Shown piece by piece: positions 1 to 8,683 of a DNA stretch of 64,000 nucleotides. The notes under the pieces are model-generated. The model worked only from the letters and a program-made list of their open reading frames with translations. It made no database searches and was not told where the DNA came from. Position numbers and translations under genes: made by a program. The DNA comes from CAYNRA01 sp046296415. GTDB lineage: Bacteria; Bacteroidota; Bacteroidia; Cytophagales; Spirosomataceae. The DNA lies in NCBI GenBank assembly GCA_046296415.1, contig JBKBLN010000001.1, positions 1,519,978-1,583,977 of the forward strand, given 5' to 3'. Within the stretch, counting starts at the first letter, position 1; each line of letters begins with the position of its first letter.

Positions 1-282
1 TTCGTTTTTATAATCTTGGAAGATGGCTCCATGCTCCAAACGAGAAGAAGAAAACAACTCAATCCCTCTGTCCTCCGAATAAAGTATAATCGGAAGAGGT
101 AATTTAATATCATGCGTAAAAGCCCACCCATGCTCATCTGAGATGTGGTGCATGATCATGTCTCCAATTTGAAAATCCTCTGATTCTCCGTGCGATTCCT
201 CTGAATGGTTCCCACTTTCGGCCACAGCCGGCGCAAATGCGCTGATCCATAATGTGGCGAGCAGTACGTATTTCTTTAGCAT
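1..282 (-). CDS. atpB: F0F1 ATP synthase subunit a, N-terminal part (cut by window edge)
   Basis: The reverse strand reads an open frame of 94 codons from ATG at 282 to the window edge. It begins with a signal-peptide-like stretch (MLKKYVLLATLWISAFAPA), then a Glu/His/Ser-rich linker, then MHHISDEHGWAF followed by LPLPIILY. That pattern is typical of the N-terminus of Bacteroidota AtpB, which carries a periplasmic extension before the membrane segments. Subunit a forms the proton half-channels next to the c-ring. The rest of the gene, and presumably atpE/F/H/A/G, lie beyond position 1. It follows a small membrane protein gene by 36 bp, as expected for an atp operon. Recognition rests on the N-terminal third only. 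Confidence 0.85.
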   Translation of the reverse strand, partial: MLKKYVLLATLWISAFAPAVAESGNHSEESHGESEDFQIGDMIMHHISDEHGWAFTHDIKLPLPIILYSEDRGIELFSSSRLEHGAIFQDYKNE

Positions 283-318
283 GGTTTAGCTAGATGAGTG
301 AAATTTTATTGGTCTTTT

Positions 319-678
319 TCAAAAACGCCGCAATTTACGAGATAAAACGATTATTTCAAATACTGTATAACATAAATAAAGTACAAAAAAATTAAGAATG
401 AATAATCGGCGATCCTCAATTCCCAAATACAATTCCAATCCAATGAATATAAGGGAGGAAATCAATCGAATAACAACAGTAGATAAAAAAAAGGGAATAA
501 AACTTTCTGGACCTTTTTGTAATCCAATCGAATTTAAGCGTTCGAAGAAATAGGAAAGGAAAAAGAAAAAACTCAAGATAATCCATTTTTGAGGATGGAT
601 AAGCAAACCTCCGTCCAACCGATCGACTATAAAAAATACAATTGCCACCGAGAGCGTAAATAGGATGGATGAACGCAT
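319..678 (-). CDS. small four-helix membrane protein at the head of the atp operon
   Basis: The product has 119 residues with about four hydrophobic segments, a basic C-terminus (SRKLRRF) and no recognisable catalytic motif. It lies 36 bp upstream of atpB and 20 bp downstream of the mutase gene, all on the minus strand. In many bacteria a small hydrophobic AtpI/AtpZ-type protein, thought to help c-ring assembly or Mg2+/Ca2+ supply, is encoded directly before atpB. Position and topology suggest an analogous role here. I do not see a diagnostic AtpI motif, so the functional assignment is inference from context. Confidence 0.6.
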   Translation of the reverse strand: MRSSILFTLSVAIVFFIVDRLDGGLLIHPQKWIILSFFFFLSYFFERLNSIGLQKGPESFIPFFLSTVVIRLISSLIFIGLELYLGIEDRRLFILNFFVLYLCYTVFEIIVLSRKLRRF

Positions 679-698
679 GGTTGAGTCAGGTCAATTAA

Positions 699-1889
699 TT
701 ACAAGGTAGTAGGCTCCAAAGATCTTGGCGTAAAGATAGCAGGCCAAGTGGGGAAATTCCATGAATTAATCGACTTTTCCGGAGAGGGAAATAAGGTCGA
801 GCCAATCAAAGCAGGTCCCTGGGCGATTCTATTTTCATGAGTCTCATCCGCTAATTTTTGCCAAAAGGAGATGGTTTCCGTTCCCTGTAATGTTTGCATG
901 AATTCATCCACCGATTCCACCAATGCGAGCGTCAGGGATTCAATAAAGTAACTTCCTTGAGATGGGTCTATCACTTGATCCAGATACCCCTCTTCTTTTA
1001 AAAGCAAAGATATTTGGTAAGATAATCTCGGGACTTCATTCCAAACGGGTATCCAATAGGCATCGGCACCACCGACCAATGCGGCTACCGCCGAGGTCGT
1101 ACAGCGAAGCTGATTGGTACTTGGTGATTTTTGGGTTAGATAGTACGGATTAAATGAACCAATTAAATACGGCATTTTCAATTCATGATCAACCGCTATT
1201 TTGTGTGCCAAATACCGAAGCGCCCTTCCTTTGGCTATGTCCAGGAAGAAATTCGTTTGTAAGCTGTATTCCAATACTTGGATGCCCCTTCCTTTTTGCC
1301 ATTGGGTTAGTAAATAAGCCAATTCGACCACCGCATTGGCACCCGATTGAGCTAATGATATCCCACTAAACCAGGACCGGGTCCAATCCTCTGATTCCTC
1401 ATCCTGCACTAAATCCAAAATACCTCCCCGAAGTGGATAGGGCATAAACGACTTCAAGGCTTTGTATAGAAGTTCAGGTTGCGTACTTTTCCAAAAAACT
1501 GGGAGTTTAGACCACGGAAATGCGCCAAGTGATTTCTGTAGTTCAAGCGCGCTAGGAACCGCTCCACCGAGATCAATCAACCAAGCCCCAATACCGCGCT
1601 GCCGCATTTCCTCCAACGATTCCTCCATAACTGGATTCCACACAACCCGAGCCATGGCCAGCGGTGGTGACCATTGTCTTGATTCCTGACCTGCTTGAAT
1701 CCATTGAATTTCGGTTTTCTGAATATCATCGGCATGATAACTCGGTTTCCATGCGATTCCTTCTTCCGAGATCCAAGCAAAATCCTCTACTTGCTTCAGG
1801 TTTTTTAACTCAAGTTGAGCTTGTTTTTTCCAATCTTGGGCGGAAGCCGAAGGAAATTCTTCCCAAAATTCATTCTGACTCGGATTCAT
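699..1889 (-). CDS. mutA: methylmalonyl-CoA mutase small (non-catalytic) subunit
   Basis: The product is 396 residues from the ATG at 1889. An in-frame ATG at 1952 would add 21 residues with no family resemblance. The start (NPSQNEFWEEFPSASAQDWK) and internal stretches (LRCTTSAVAALVGGADAYW, DPSQGSYFIESLTLALVE) match the TIM-barrel half of the methylmalonyl-CoA mutase small subunit. The large subunit MutB binds cobalamin and interconverts succinyl-CoA and methylmalonyl-CoA; the small subunit is structural. The protein ends soon after the barrel, so the degenerate B12-domain found in longer MutA proteins seems absent. No mutB lies next to it within this window, which is unusual. It is divergent from dnaA and followed by the atp operon. 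Confidence 0.85.
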   Translation of the reverse strand: MNPSQNEFWEEFPSASAQDWKKQAQLELKNLKQVEDFAWISEEGIAWKPSYHADDIQKTEIQWIQAGQESRQWSPPLAMARVVWNPVMEESLEEMRQRGIGAWLIDLGGAVPSALELQKSLGAFPWSKLPVFWKSTQPELLYKALKSFMPYPLRGGILDLVQDEESEDWTRSWFSGISLAQSGANAVVELAYLLTQWQKGRGIQVLEYSLQTNFFLDIAKGRALRYLAHKIAVDHELKMPYLIGSFNPYYLTQKSPSTNQLRCTTSAVAALVGGADAYWIPVWNEVPRLSYQISLLLKEEGYLDQVIDPSQGSYFIESLTLALVESVDEFMQTLQGTETISFWQKLADETHENRIAQGPALIGSTLFPSPEKSINSWNFPTWPAIFTPRSLEPTTL

Positions 1890-2031
1890 GAATTGTACAG
1901 CGCTAGGTTGATGATGAAAACTTAAAATTACAATCCAATCTAACGGGAACAAAACGAATCATTGCTAATTAAAAATAGTTTTTCAAATAGGGGGACGTGT
2001 AAAAAACCTAAAAAAATGATCTTTTAAAAAG

Positions 2032-2040
2032 TTATCCACA
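2032..2040 (+). promoter_or_regulatory. consensus DnaA box TTATCCACA upstream of dnaA
   Basis: The nonamer TTATCCACA is an exact match to the strong DnaA-binding consensus. It lies 60 bp upstream of the dnaA GTG and 13 bp before a perfect Bacteroidota -7 box, so it falls in the -33 to -10 part of the promoter. Bound DnaA would be placed to repress its own promoter. A single box does not by itself show an origin. Confidence 0.75.
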
Positions 2041-2053
2041 ATGAATAATTTAC

Positions 2054-2061
2054 TAATTTTG
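2054..2061 (+). promoter_or_regulatory. dnaA promoter, -7 box TAATTTTG
   Basis: Perfect match to TAnnTTTG, 39 bp before the dnaA start codon. No clear TTTG at -33 is present; that space is taken by the DnaA box. Confidence 0.55.
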
Positions 2062-2100
2062 TCGTCCCAATTCTAAAAAATAATACTTCCCGCTTCCTCT

Positions 2101-3510
2101 GTGGTTGAACAATCGGCTGACATATCCTGGCAAAATTGCTTAAAGGTAATTAAAGAGCATGTTTCGGAGCAAAGCTTCAAAACATGGTTTGAGCCTATTA
2201 TTCCGGCCAAACTAGAGAATCGGAAACTGACTATTCAAGTACCTAGTCAGTTTTTTTACGAATGGTTGGAGGAAAATTACGTTCACGTTCTTCGGATGGC
2301 CCTTGATTACGCCATCGGACGGGATGGTCAATTGGAATATTCCATTATTGTTGATTCAGGCAATGCCTACCAAGGACAGCCCGCGATTGGTTATCAAATT
2401 CCGAATAATCGAAAGGTAGAAAATGCACCACCCCCTGTGGTACAAAAAAGTCCATTCGATATCCAAGTAGCCAATGGGGCTCCTATGGATTCATTTTTGA
2501 ATCCCCATTACACCTTCGATAACTACATTGAAGGTGATTGCAACCGGCTTGCTCGAGCTGCTGGTTTTGCAGTGGCTCAAAAACCGTCGGTGACGAGTTT
2601 TAATCCCTTGATGATTTATGGCGGGGTAGGACTTGGTAAAACACACCTTGTTCAGGCCATAGGAAATTACATCAAAAGGCAACGTCAAGATAAATTTGTC
2701 TTGTATGTTTCTTCTGAGAAATTTACCAATCAGTTCATCAATGCGATTCGTGACAACAGTCTCCAAGATTTTATGAATTTCTACATGCGTGTAGATGTCC
2801 TTATTTTGGATGATGTTCAGTTTTTGTCGGGTAAAGAAAAAACGCAAGAAACGTTTTTCCATATCTTCAACCACCTTCATCAATCGGGAAAGCAAATCGT
2901 CATGACCTCCGATCGTCCTCCGAGGCAATTGGAAGGGGTAGAGGATCGATTGCTATCTCGCTTTAAATGGGGACTGACTGCCGACTTGCAGACGCCCGAT
3001 TATGAAACTCGGATCGCGATTATTCAGAAAAAACTGATAAACGAGGGCATTCACATCGATTACGAAATCATCGAATATCTAGCCCATTCCATTGATTCCA
3101 ATGTTCGGGAATTGGAAGGGGTCATCATTTCATTGATTGCTCAAGCCTCGCTGACAGGCCGCGAGATTAATTTGGGCTTGGCCAAACAGACCCTGAATCA
3201 TATCGTGAATGAGTCGGAGAAAGAAATTTCAGTTGACACAATCATTGATGCCGTCACGGAACAATTTCAGGTTCGAATCGCCGATCTGAAAGGAAAATCG
3301 CGGTTGAGATCCTTGGTAGTACCCCGTCAAATTGCCATGTACATCACTAAAGAGTTGACGAATTTATCTCTTAAGTCCATTGGTTATCACTTTGGTGGAC
3401 GTGATCACAGTACAGTCATTCATGCAATCCAAACGGTTTCAGATCTAATGGCATCGGATAAAGAAATCAATGCCACTGTTACTAAGTTGATTAAATCTTT
3501 TCAAGCCTAA
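2101..3510 (+). CDS. dnaA: chromosomal replication initiator DnaA
   Basis: This 469-residue protein has the complete DnaA layout: an N-terminal helicase-interaction domain (about 1-85), a variable linker, an AAA+ domain with Walker A GGVGLGKT (174-181) and Walker B LILDD (234-238), and domain IV ending in the DNA-binding signature GGRDHSTVIHA (432-442). DnaA-ATP binds DnaA boxes and opens the origin. The start is GTG at 2101, the only sensible start for domain I. A perfect DnaA box and -7 promoter box lie just upstream. The gene ends 1 bp before the convergent 3512-4492 gene, with no terminator between them. Confidence 0.98.
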   Translation: MVEQSADISWQNCLKVIKEHVSEQSFKTWFEPIIPAKLENRKLTIQVPSQFFYEWLEENYVHVLRMALDYAIGRDGQLEYSIIVDSGNAYQGQPAIGYQIPNNRKVENAPPPVVQKSPFDIQVANGAPMDSFLNPHYTFDNYIEGDCNRLARAAGFAVAQKPSVTSFNPLMIYGGVGLGKTHLVQAIGNYIKRQRQDKFVLYVSSEKFTNQFINAIRDNSLQDFMNFYMRVDVLILDDVQFLSGKEKTQETFFHIFNHLHQSGKQIVMTSDRPPRQLEGVEDRLLSRFKWGLTADLQTPDYETRIAIIQKKLINEGIHIDYEIIEYLAHSIDSNVRELEGVIISLIAQASLTGREINLGLAKQTLNHIVNESEKEISVDTIIDAVTEQFQVRIADLKGKSRLRSLVVPRQIAMYITKELTNLSLKSIGYHFGGRDHSTVIHAIQTVSDLMASDKEINATVTKLIKSFQA

Positions 3511-3511
3511 T

Positions 3512-4492
3512 TTACCAATCAAAGCGAATGAGCAATCGTTGTTGATGGCTCACAACTCGGTCGGCTCGGTGCACCGAATAAATGGCCTCAATTTTCCATT
3601 TGCCTTTATTTTGCACTTGATATCGTACGTCAGTTCTATGGTAATTGGCGAATCGGTAGAATGGGTCTCCCACCGACAATTCATGTTTCTCCCCATGTTT
3701 TCTGGTATGTTGAATATCCACTTGGCGAAAAGCTAAACCACCTTGCAACCACAAACTTTGAGGAGTTTGAATTGGGCTTCCGTTTCGAACTCGCTCCCAA
3801 GAACTTAGCCACCCAATAGCAAGCTTGCCATGGATCGGTTTCCAATTGAAGCTCTTCCCAATTTGGGTTAACCAAGCGGCTTGTTCCTCTATGGATTGTT
3901 CTGGTGGTGGAGCGAGTGACTTAGCGACGTGCGTCAAACTGGCATCTATTTGCCAAAAAAATGACTTAAATAAGCCTAAATGGTGTGTACCTATGAAGAA
4001 CTGTTCGCGAAGTCGTTCCGTTTTTTGTCCCGACCAATCCAGCCAAACTGACGAATGTCCATTTTTTCTGGATTGTTTGATAGCAAAACCTGTCGCATTG
4101 GGACGAGTATATCGAAGGGAGTCTGAAACCAAGGCAAGTGCCAGAGTGTCTGCCCATTTTTCTCTCGGGAATGCACCAAAGACAAAATGTAGTCCAGGGG
4201 ATTGGTGACGAAAATAAACCTCAGGTTGCCATCCCGAAATAAGCTTCGGATTTCCAAACTCTTGCAGAAAATTCACCGATAACACCATGAGGTTCGCTGT
4301 ATCGAGTTGGGCGGTGATTCCCGGACTTATCCGTTGTCCAAAGTAGGTAGAAGGTTGTAGACCTGATTGGTAAAATTCTCGATTATCGAAAAAACCGAGA
4401 TAGCCAACATAGGGTTTAATGATGGGCTTTTTATCTTGACAAAAACAAAGAGTGGGTAAGAGCATCACCAAGATAAAAAGTCCTTTTCTCAT
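3512..4492 (-). CDS. envelope protein of unknown function, probable outer-membrane or periplasmic
   Basis: The product is 326 residues with a signal peptide (MRKGLFILVMLLPTLCFCQ, cleavage likely before Gln). The mature part is rich in alternating aromatic and polar residues (for example GLHFVFGAFPREKW, WLQGGLAFRQVDIQ) and ends in RLLIRFDW, with a terminal aromatic as in outer-membrane beta-barrels. I do not recognise a named family. Its start overlaps the coaE stop by 4 bp (ATGA), so it is translated from the ebfC-glycosyltransferase-coaE transcript. Convergent with dnaA. Confidence 0.75.
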   Translation of the reverse strand: MRKGLFILVMLLPTLCFCQDKKPIIKPYVGYLGFFDNREFYQSGLQPSTYFGQRISPGITAQLDTANLMVLSVNFLQEFGNPKLISGWQPEVYFRHQSPGLHFVFGAFPREKWADTLALALVSDSLRYTRPNATGFAIKQSRKNGHSSVWLDWSGQKTERLREQFFIGTHHLGLFKSFFWQIDASLTHVAKSLAPPPEQSIEEQAAWLTQIGKSFNWKPIHGKLAIGWLSSWERVRNGSPIQTPQSLWLQGGLAFRQVDIQHTRKHGEKHELSVGDPFYRFANYHRTDVRYQVQNKGKWKIEAIYSVHRADRVVSHQQRLLIRFDW

Positions 4493-5046
4493 AGGATATT
4501 CAAAATTTGAGTCGTTAGTATATCATGGGAGCCATTTTGAATACAATGTGTTGCCAAATTCTTGAAAAATTGGTCCGTTGGTTGATTTTGAATGATGGAC
4601 TGGATTTGTTCAATTGATCGATGCGGATCTCTTTTTTGAATGCGTTGGATACGCTCAGCAAGTGGTGCAAAAACAACCCAAATTTCATCGTAGCCTGCTT
4701 TGGATTGAATTAATGCGGCCTCCTTGATGACACAATCGGATTTTTGTTGTTGCACCCACCGGTCAAAATCTAGTTTGACCTCAGGGTGAATTAGAGCATT
4801 TAATTGAGCCAATAAAGGAGGATGATTAAATACATGCTCGGCCACCCATACCCGATTGTATCGACCTTCAACGGTGTAGGCTTGTTCTCCCAGTAGTTCA
4901 CTAATTTTGGATCGAAGTACATCGGATTCGACCAATTTCTTTGCTTGGTTGTCCGCCAAGTACACGGGAATGCCCAAATGGTGAACAATTTGGGCAACAG
5001 TGGATTTCCCTGAGCCAATTCCGCCCGTTAAACCAATGATTTTCAT
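4489..5046 (-). CDS. coaE: dephospho-CoA kinase
   Basis: CoaE phosphorylates the 3' hydroxyl of dephospho-CoA, the last step of coenzyme A synthesis. The protein begins MKIIGLTGGIGSGKST, the P-loop signature (GGIGSGKST at 8-16), followed by the substrate region DNQAKKLV and later LIHPEVK and a RIQRIQKRD lid segment. Its 185 residues are close to the usual CoaE length (about 195-200). It overlaps the glycosyltransferase upstream and the envelope protein downstream by 4 bp each, so all are probably translationally coupled. Confidence 0.95.
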   Translation of the reverse strand: MKIIGLTGGIGSGKSTVAQIVHHLGIPVYLADNQAKKLVESDVLRSKISELLGEQAYTVEGRYNRVWVAEHVFNHPPLLAQLNALIHPEVKLDFDRWVQQQKSDCVIKEAALIQSKAGYDEIWVVFAPLAERIQRIQKRDPHRSIEQIQSIIQNQPTDQFFKNLATHCIQNGSHDILTTQILNIL

Positions 5047-6038
5047 CTGAACAATTGATTAAACAGCTTCTTTTTTTGAAAAAAATAAGCCCAAATCACA
5101 CTTCCTTTCCAGTATCCGTTCCATTCAAACTGGGTAGTAGGCGTTCGTTTGAGTTTTGGGATAAGTAAATAAAAACCTCCATGTGCTCTGACAATAGCCC
5201 ACATCAACGACCATTTTCCTTGAAGAGCTAGGCGAATTCCCGCTAGACCATCTAATATCAAACGTAGGAATATTTTCCCAATTAATTGATGAGCCGGGAG
5301 ATTCTTGTAGAGCATAGCAAGGTTATTCCGGAAATTCAAATAGGTCTTAAAAGGGCTATCGGCCTGAAGTGTACCCGCTCCAACGTGGAAAACAGTGGAT
5401 TGGGGTTCGTACCGGATCTCCCAACCTTGCCTTTGCATTCGCCAACATAAGTCTATTTCCTCCATGTGGGCAAAAAAAAGTGGATCAAATCCTTCCATGG
5501 TCAAAAACAAAGACCGGCGAGTGAAAAAGCATGCCCCCGAGGCCCAAAAAATCGAAGAAACCTCTTGATATTGGTCCAAATCTTCCTCGACTGTATCAAA
5601 TAGTCGACCTCGGCAAAACGGATATCCAAGTGAATCCATCCAACCACCGGCAGCACCGGCATATTCCCAATGGCTACGCAGATGATAACTTTTTATTTTG
5701 GGTTGAATAGCCCCTACCTTTGGGTTTTGGAGAAGTTGATTTAGTGGAGCATCAATCCAGTTAGGGGTAACTTCTACGTCGGAATTGAGAAGTACCACAA
5801 ACTCCGAAGAGATTTTGGATAAGGCTTGGTTGTATCCCTCAGCAAAACCATGGTTTTTGCCTAAATCGAGCCATTGTACCTCCGGAAATTGACCTACTAC
5901 TGAAGCGGAGGCATCAGTAGATCCATTATCGGCCACGATAAGCTCGTGTCCAGAACTATACCGGATCAACTTCGGTAAAAACTGACTCAAATAATGGGCC
6001 CCATTGTAATTGAGGATAACGACAGCTGCGGAAATCAT
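5043..6038 (-). CDS. family 2 glycosyltransferase
   Basis: The product is 331 residues with a GT-A nucleotide-sugar fold: AAVVILNYNGAHYL at the N-terminus, VADNGSTDAS near 35-45, a DXD-like NSDVEV near 85-90, and ARHMEEIDLCWR-type acceptor motif (seen as FAHMEEIDLCWRMQRQGW). A hydrophobic or amphipathic C-terminal part suggests membrane association. The family includes rhamnosyl and dTDP-sugar transferases that build cell-surface polysaccharides. Donor and acceptor cannot be deduced. It sits between ebfC and coaE with 4-bp overlaps on both sides. Confidence 0.88.
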   Translation of the reverse strand: MISAAVVILNYNGAHYLSQFLPKLIRYSSGHELIVADNGSTDASASVVGQFPEVQWLDLGKNHGFAEGYNQALSKISSEFVVLLNSDVEVTPNWIDAPLNQLLQNPKVGAIQPKIKSYHLRSHWEYAGAAGGWMDSLGYPFCRGRLFDTVEEDLDQYQEVSSIFWASGACFFTRRSLFLTMEGFDPLFFAHMEEIDLCWRMQRQGWEIRYEPQSTVFHVGAGTLQADSPFKTYLNFRNNLAMLYKNLPAHQLIGKIFLRLILDGLAGIRLALQGKWSLMWAIVRAHGGFYLLIPKLKRTPTTQFEWNGYWKGSVIWAYFFQKKKLFNQLFR

Positions 6039-6373
6039 TTGTTGAATAAACTACCCAGGTCCATGCCTGGAATGTTGGGTAACATACCCTCGGTAGCTTT
6101 CGCAAGTGACTGGCGAGCTAATTCCTCTGCTTCATCTTGGGCTTTGTTGATCGCAGCCACCAAAAGATCTTGAACAATAGCCACTTGGTCAGCAGTTAGT
6201 AATGAGGGATCTATCTGAATTTGTAAAATTTGTTTTTTGCCATTGACTTTTACTTTGACCATCCCTGCTCCGGACTCGGCTTCGGTCGTCAAAAGTTCCA
6301 ATTGATCTTGTGCTTCTTTCATACGGGCTTGCATTTCCTTTACTTTGCCCATCATATTGAACATATCTAACAT
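6035..6373 (-). CDS. nucleoid-associated protein, YbaB/EbfC family
   Basis: The product is 112 residues. It starts MLDMFNMMGKVKEMQARMKEAQDQL, the long N-terminal helix of the family, then VKVKVNGKKQILQIQIDPSLL and a C-terminal helix with a Met/Gly/Pro-rich tail (GMLPNIPGMDLGSL). YbaB/EbfC proteins form tweezer-shaped dimers that bind DNA. The gene is normally next to dnaX or recR; here recR is elsewhere (27.5 kb) and this gene leads an operon with a glycosyltransferase and coaE. Confidence 0.93.
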   Translation of the reverse strand: MLDMFNMMGKVKEMQARMKEAQDQLELLTTEAESGAGMVKVKVNGKKQILQIQIDPSLLTADQVAIVQDLLVAAINKAQDEAEELARQSLAKATEGMLPNIPGMDLGSLFNK

Positions 6374-6392
6374 ATCCTTGAAAATTTAGAAT

Positions 6393-8507
6393 TTATCGAA
6401 CTAAAAATACGGAACCTACGCGTTTCCAAACTTGTCCCATCGTATTGGTTACTTGCACTTCAAATTGATACATACCGGTGGGTAACTTTACACCGGAGTC
6501 CGTGGTACCATCCCAACCAACCGAAAGATCCTCTGTATAATATATAATTTGGCCTAGACGATTGTAAATCCGGATAAAGCCAGTGCCAGAAAAGGCATTG
6601 GCAATTTTAAAAAAGTCATTTTCCCCGTCGCCATTGGGTGTAAAAGCGGTCGGTAAATAAAGAGCTAAGGGACGAAATACCTCCACTGGAAAGGAGTAAC
6701 TAATGCCTCCACTCACCGCAGTTTGTTGGGTGAAAACTCGAACTAAAAACTGCGACCAAGTAGGTTCATTGGAGAACATTTTTCGAACGGATGCTGTCAA
6801 ATCTTGGGTAGGGATCAGTACTTTGGGACGTGAAAAAGTGGGGTCATCCGCCTTATTGCTGTATTGAATGTAATAGATGGGTTCTAGTGCCTCGGGATGG
6901 CCAGTGAAGGCAGTCCATTTGAGCATAAAGTCGTCCAAAAGTTCATTTTGAATTACACAAAACTCAGAGGAGGGAGGGGATTTAACTCCACAAATTGATC
7001 TTCCAAATCGAAAACAATGAGCTCCGGATGGATTTGATGAAACATCCAAAGTAAAGTCGGTGGGATCTGGGGGATTGATGGGTTGAAAAGCTCCGGTTCC
7101 TGTTTTTTGCTCTATGTACAAATTAAGGCCTGCATTGGATGAAATTAGATCAGAAAGCCTGACAACCACTTCGGGTGAGGCCGTCTCTGACATACTTACT
7201 ACTAACTTTTCACTAGGAACAAAAAGGGTTTTTCTAGGATCAAGATCTAGCGTATTTGTATGAACAACCACTTCAAAGCCACTTTCGAGTAAAGTTTGGG
7301 TAACTGTGAACTCGAATTGATTGATTGAACAATTAACAAACTGCTTAGTTTGAGTAGCTGCACTAGAAATTGAAAAAGTAACATTGTCACTCCTTCGTCC
7401 CATTTGATCAATTACGGGGGGATTTTGAGTAGGACGAGACCATTGAAAGATGGCTTCTGCATCTCCACTTGCGGTTGGTAATAATTTACCCGTTAATTTG
7501 GAACTACATAATACATTGGAGGTAATACGAGGCGTACTTGGACAAATTCCATCGATACTGACTGAAAAACAAGCATCTTCCATACCGGCACCCATCGGAA
7601 CGGTAACGGAAGGCCCTTTAACATTTGCCAAAACCTGTTGCCTGCCTCCCGTGACGGGTCCACGGTCAACTGAAAAGCTGAGATTTGGATTGATGTTACC
7701 TACCGTCAACTTGACTTCGTTTTCATTGGCTCGGCGGTCTAACTCCACAAGGCGTGGTGCTTGTTGGGTAGTTAGTATTTGAACTCGGACTTGCTGCAAT
7801 GGACAGGTGTGTGCCCGACTATCCGAGGTGAGATATTGCGTGTTGACTTGAAGGTTGGCTGTCGATATTGACGCTCCTTCTTTTAGTGAAATTGGCTGAG
7901 AGGCAATTAGATTTCGATTTAAATCCTGATTGATAATAGTTGACCCTGAAAATCCAATCAGGGAAAAACGAATGTTCACATTCTGAAAAACACTGGCCGG
8001 AAAGACCTCCAAAATCCCCGAAGTCTCGGTGCATTGGGTTAATTGGGCTTGAAAATTCTTTTGACGAGCGATTTCTATCGACTTACATTGAACATTCCAA
8101 CCACCAGAACTACGCTCCCTGGCATCCACAATCCATACCTTTCCTTCGATATTCGGTGGAATGGATTGTAGCGGAATTGTCTGTAATATGTTTGCGTCAT
8201 TTAAACTACTGGATGAAAAGCTCTCTGGCGGATTGATCACAAATCCCCCACGGGCTGATCCGGCTCGGGAATTGAATATGGATAAAACTAACGGATCGAT
8301 GGCACCTACGCAATAATCATCTGCCGGGGTTGATGAGGTATTCCTTTGAACCACAATGGAGGTAGGATCATTAAGAAGAGTGATACTCGGATCCGTTGTG
8401 GTTAAACAGACCCGCGGGATGTTACCCGTACTGGTTTGCGCAAGAGCCGATGATGCTACGACCGAAATTCCCCAAAAAACAACTCCTCGAATGATGTTAC
8501 GCCCCAT
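6393..8507 (-). CDS. secreted T9SS cargo protein with gliding-motility C-terminal domain
   Basis: The product is about 704 residues from ATG at 8507, chosen because it gives a clean signal peptide (MGRNIIRGVVFWGISVVASS..ALAQ); the in-frame ATG at 8630 would add 41 residues and run into the ribBA promoter. The middle has repeated beta-rich segments, probably Ig or fibronectin-like. The end carries LPTAFTPNGDGENDFFKI..IRIYNRLGQIIYYT..WDGTTDSGVKLPTGMYQF, the type B sorting domain (CHU_C / gliding motility-associated) recognised by the type IX secretion system. It is therefore expected at the cell surface or outside. Cargo function is unknown. Confidence 0.88.
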   Translation of the reverse strand: MGRNIIRGVVFWGISVVASSALAQTSTGNIPRVCLTTTDPSITLLNDPTSIVVQRNTSSTPADDYCVGAIDPLVLSIFNSRAGSARGGFVINPPESFSSSSLNDANILQTIPLQSIPPNIEGKVWIVDARERSSGGWNVQCKSIEIARQKNFQAQLTQCTETSGILEVFPASVFQNVNIRFSLIGFSGSTIINQDLNRNLIASQPISLKEGASISTANLQVNTQYLTSDSRAHTCPLQQVRVQILTTQQAPRLVELDRRANENEVKLTVGNINPNLSFSVDRGPVTGGRQQVLANVKGPSVTVPMGAGMEDACFSVSIDGICPSTPRITSNVLCSSKLTGKLLPTASGDAEAIFQWSRPTQNPPVIDQMGRRSDNVTFSISSAATQTKQFVNCSINQFEFTVTQTLLESGFEVVVHTNTLDLDPRKTLFVPSEKLVVSMSETASPEVVVRLSDLISSNAGLNLYIEQKTGTGAFQPINPPDPTDFTLDVSSNPSGAHCFRFGRSICGVKSPPSSEFCVIQNELLDDFMLKWTAFTGHPEALEPIYYIQYSNKADDPTFSRPKVLIPTQDLTASVRKMFSNEPTWSQFLVRVFTQQTAVSGGISYSFPVEVFRPLALYLPTAFTPNGDGENDFFKIANAFSGTGFIRIYNRLGQIIYYTEDLSVGWDGTTDSGVKLPTGMYQFEVQVTNTMGQVWKRVGSVFLVR

Positions 8508-8640
8508 GAATAAAGAATCTATAAAAAACGTGTAAATATCGGTGAATTCTTTGGATAAAACGAAAAGGTTGAATTGAATATTCCCTCGTCCGATGATATT
8601 TCCCTTTGGAGTTCCGCAACGTTTTCCCAAAATGTTGGGT

Positions 8641-8648
8641 TATCTTTG
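8641..8648 (+). promoter_or_regulatory. ribBA promoter, -7 box TATCTTTG
   Basis: Perfect TAnnTTTG, 35 bp upstream of the ribBA ATG at 8684. It places the transcript start after the in-frame ATG at 8606, supporting the shorter protein. It lies 134 bp from the divergent T9SS-cargo start. Confidence 0.55.
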
Positions 8649-8683
8649 TAAATCATCAGATACACTACACTGACACGCAAAAA

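Noticed and set aside
1890..2100. oriC within the dnaA leader
   Set aside because: Only one perfect DnaA box seen and no repeated AT-rich 13-mers; GC skew cannot be computed here.
2491..2928. 145-codon frame antisense to dnaA
   Set aside because: Lies entirely inside dnaA and has no domain or start signal.
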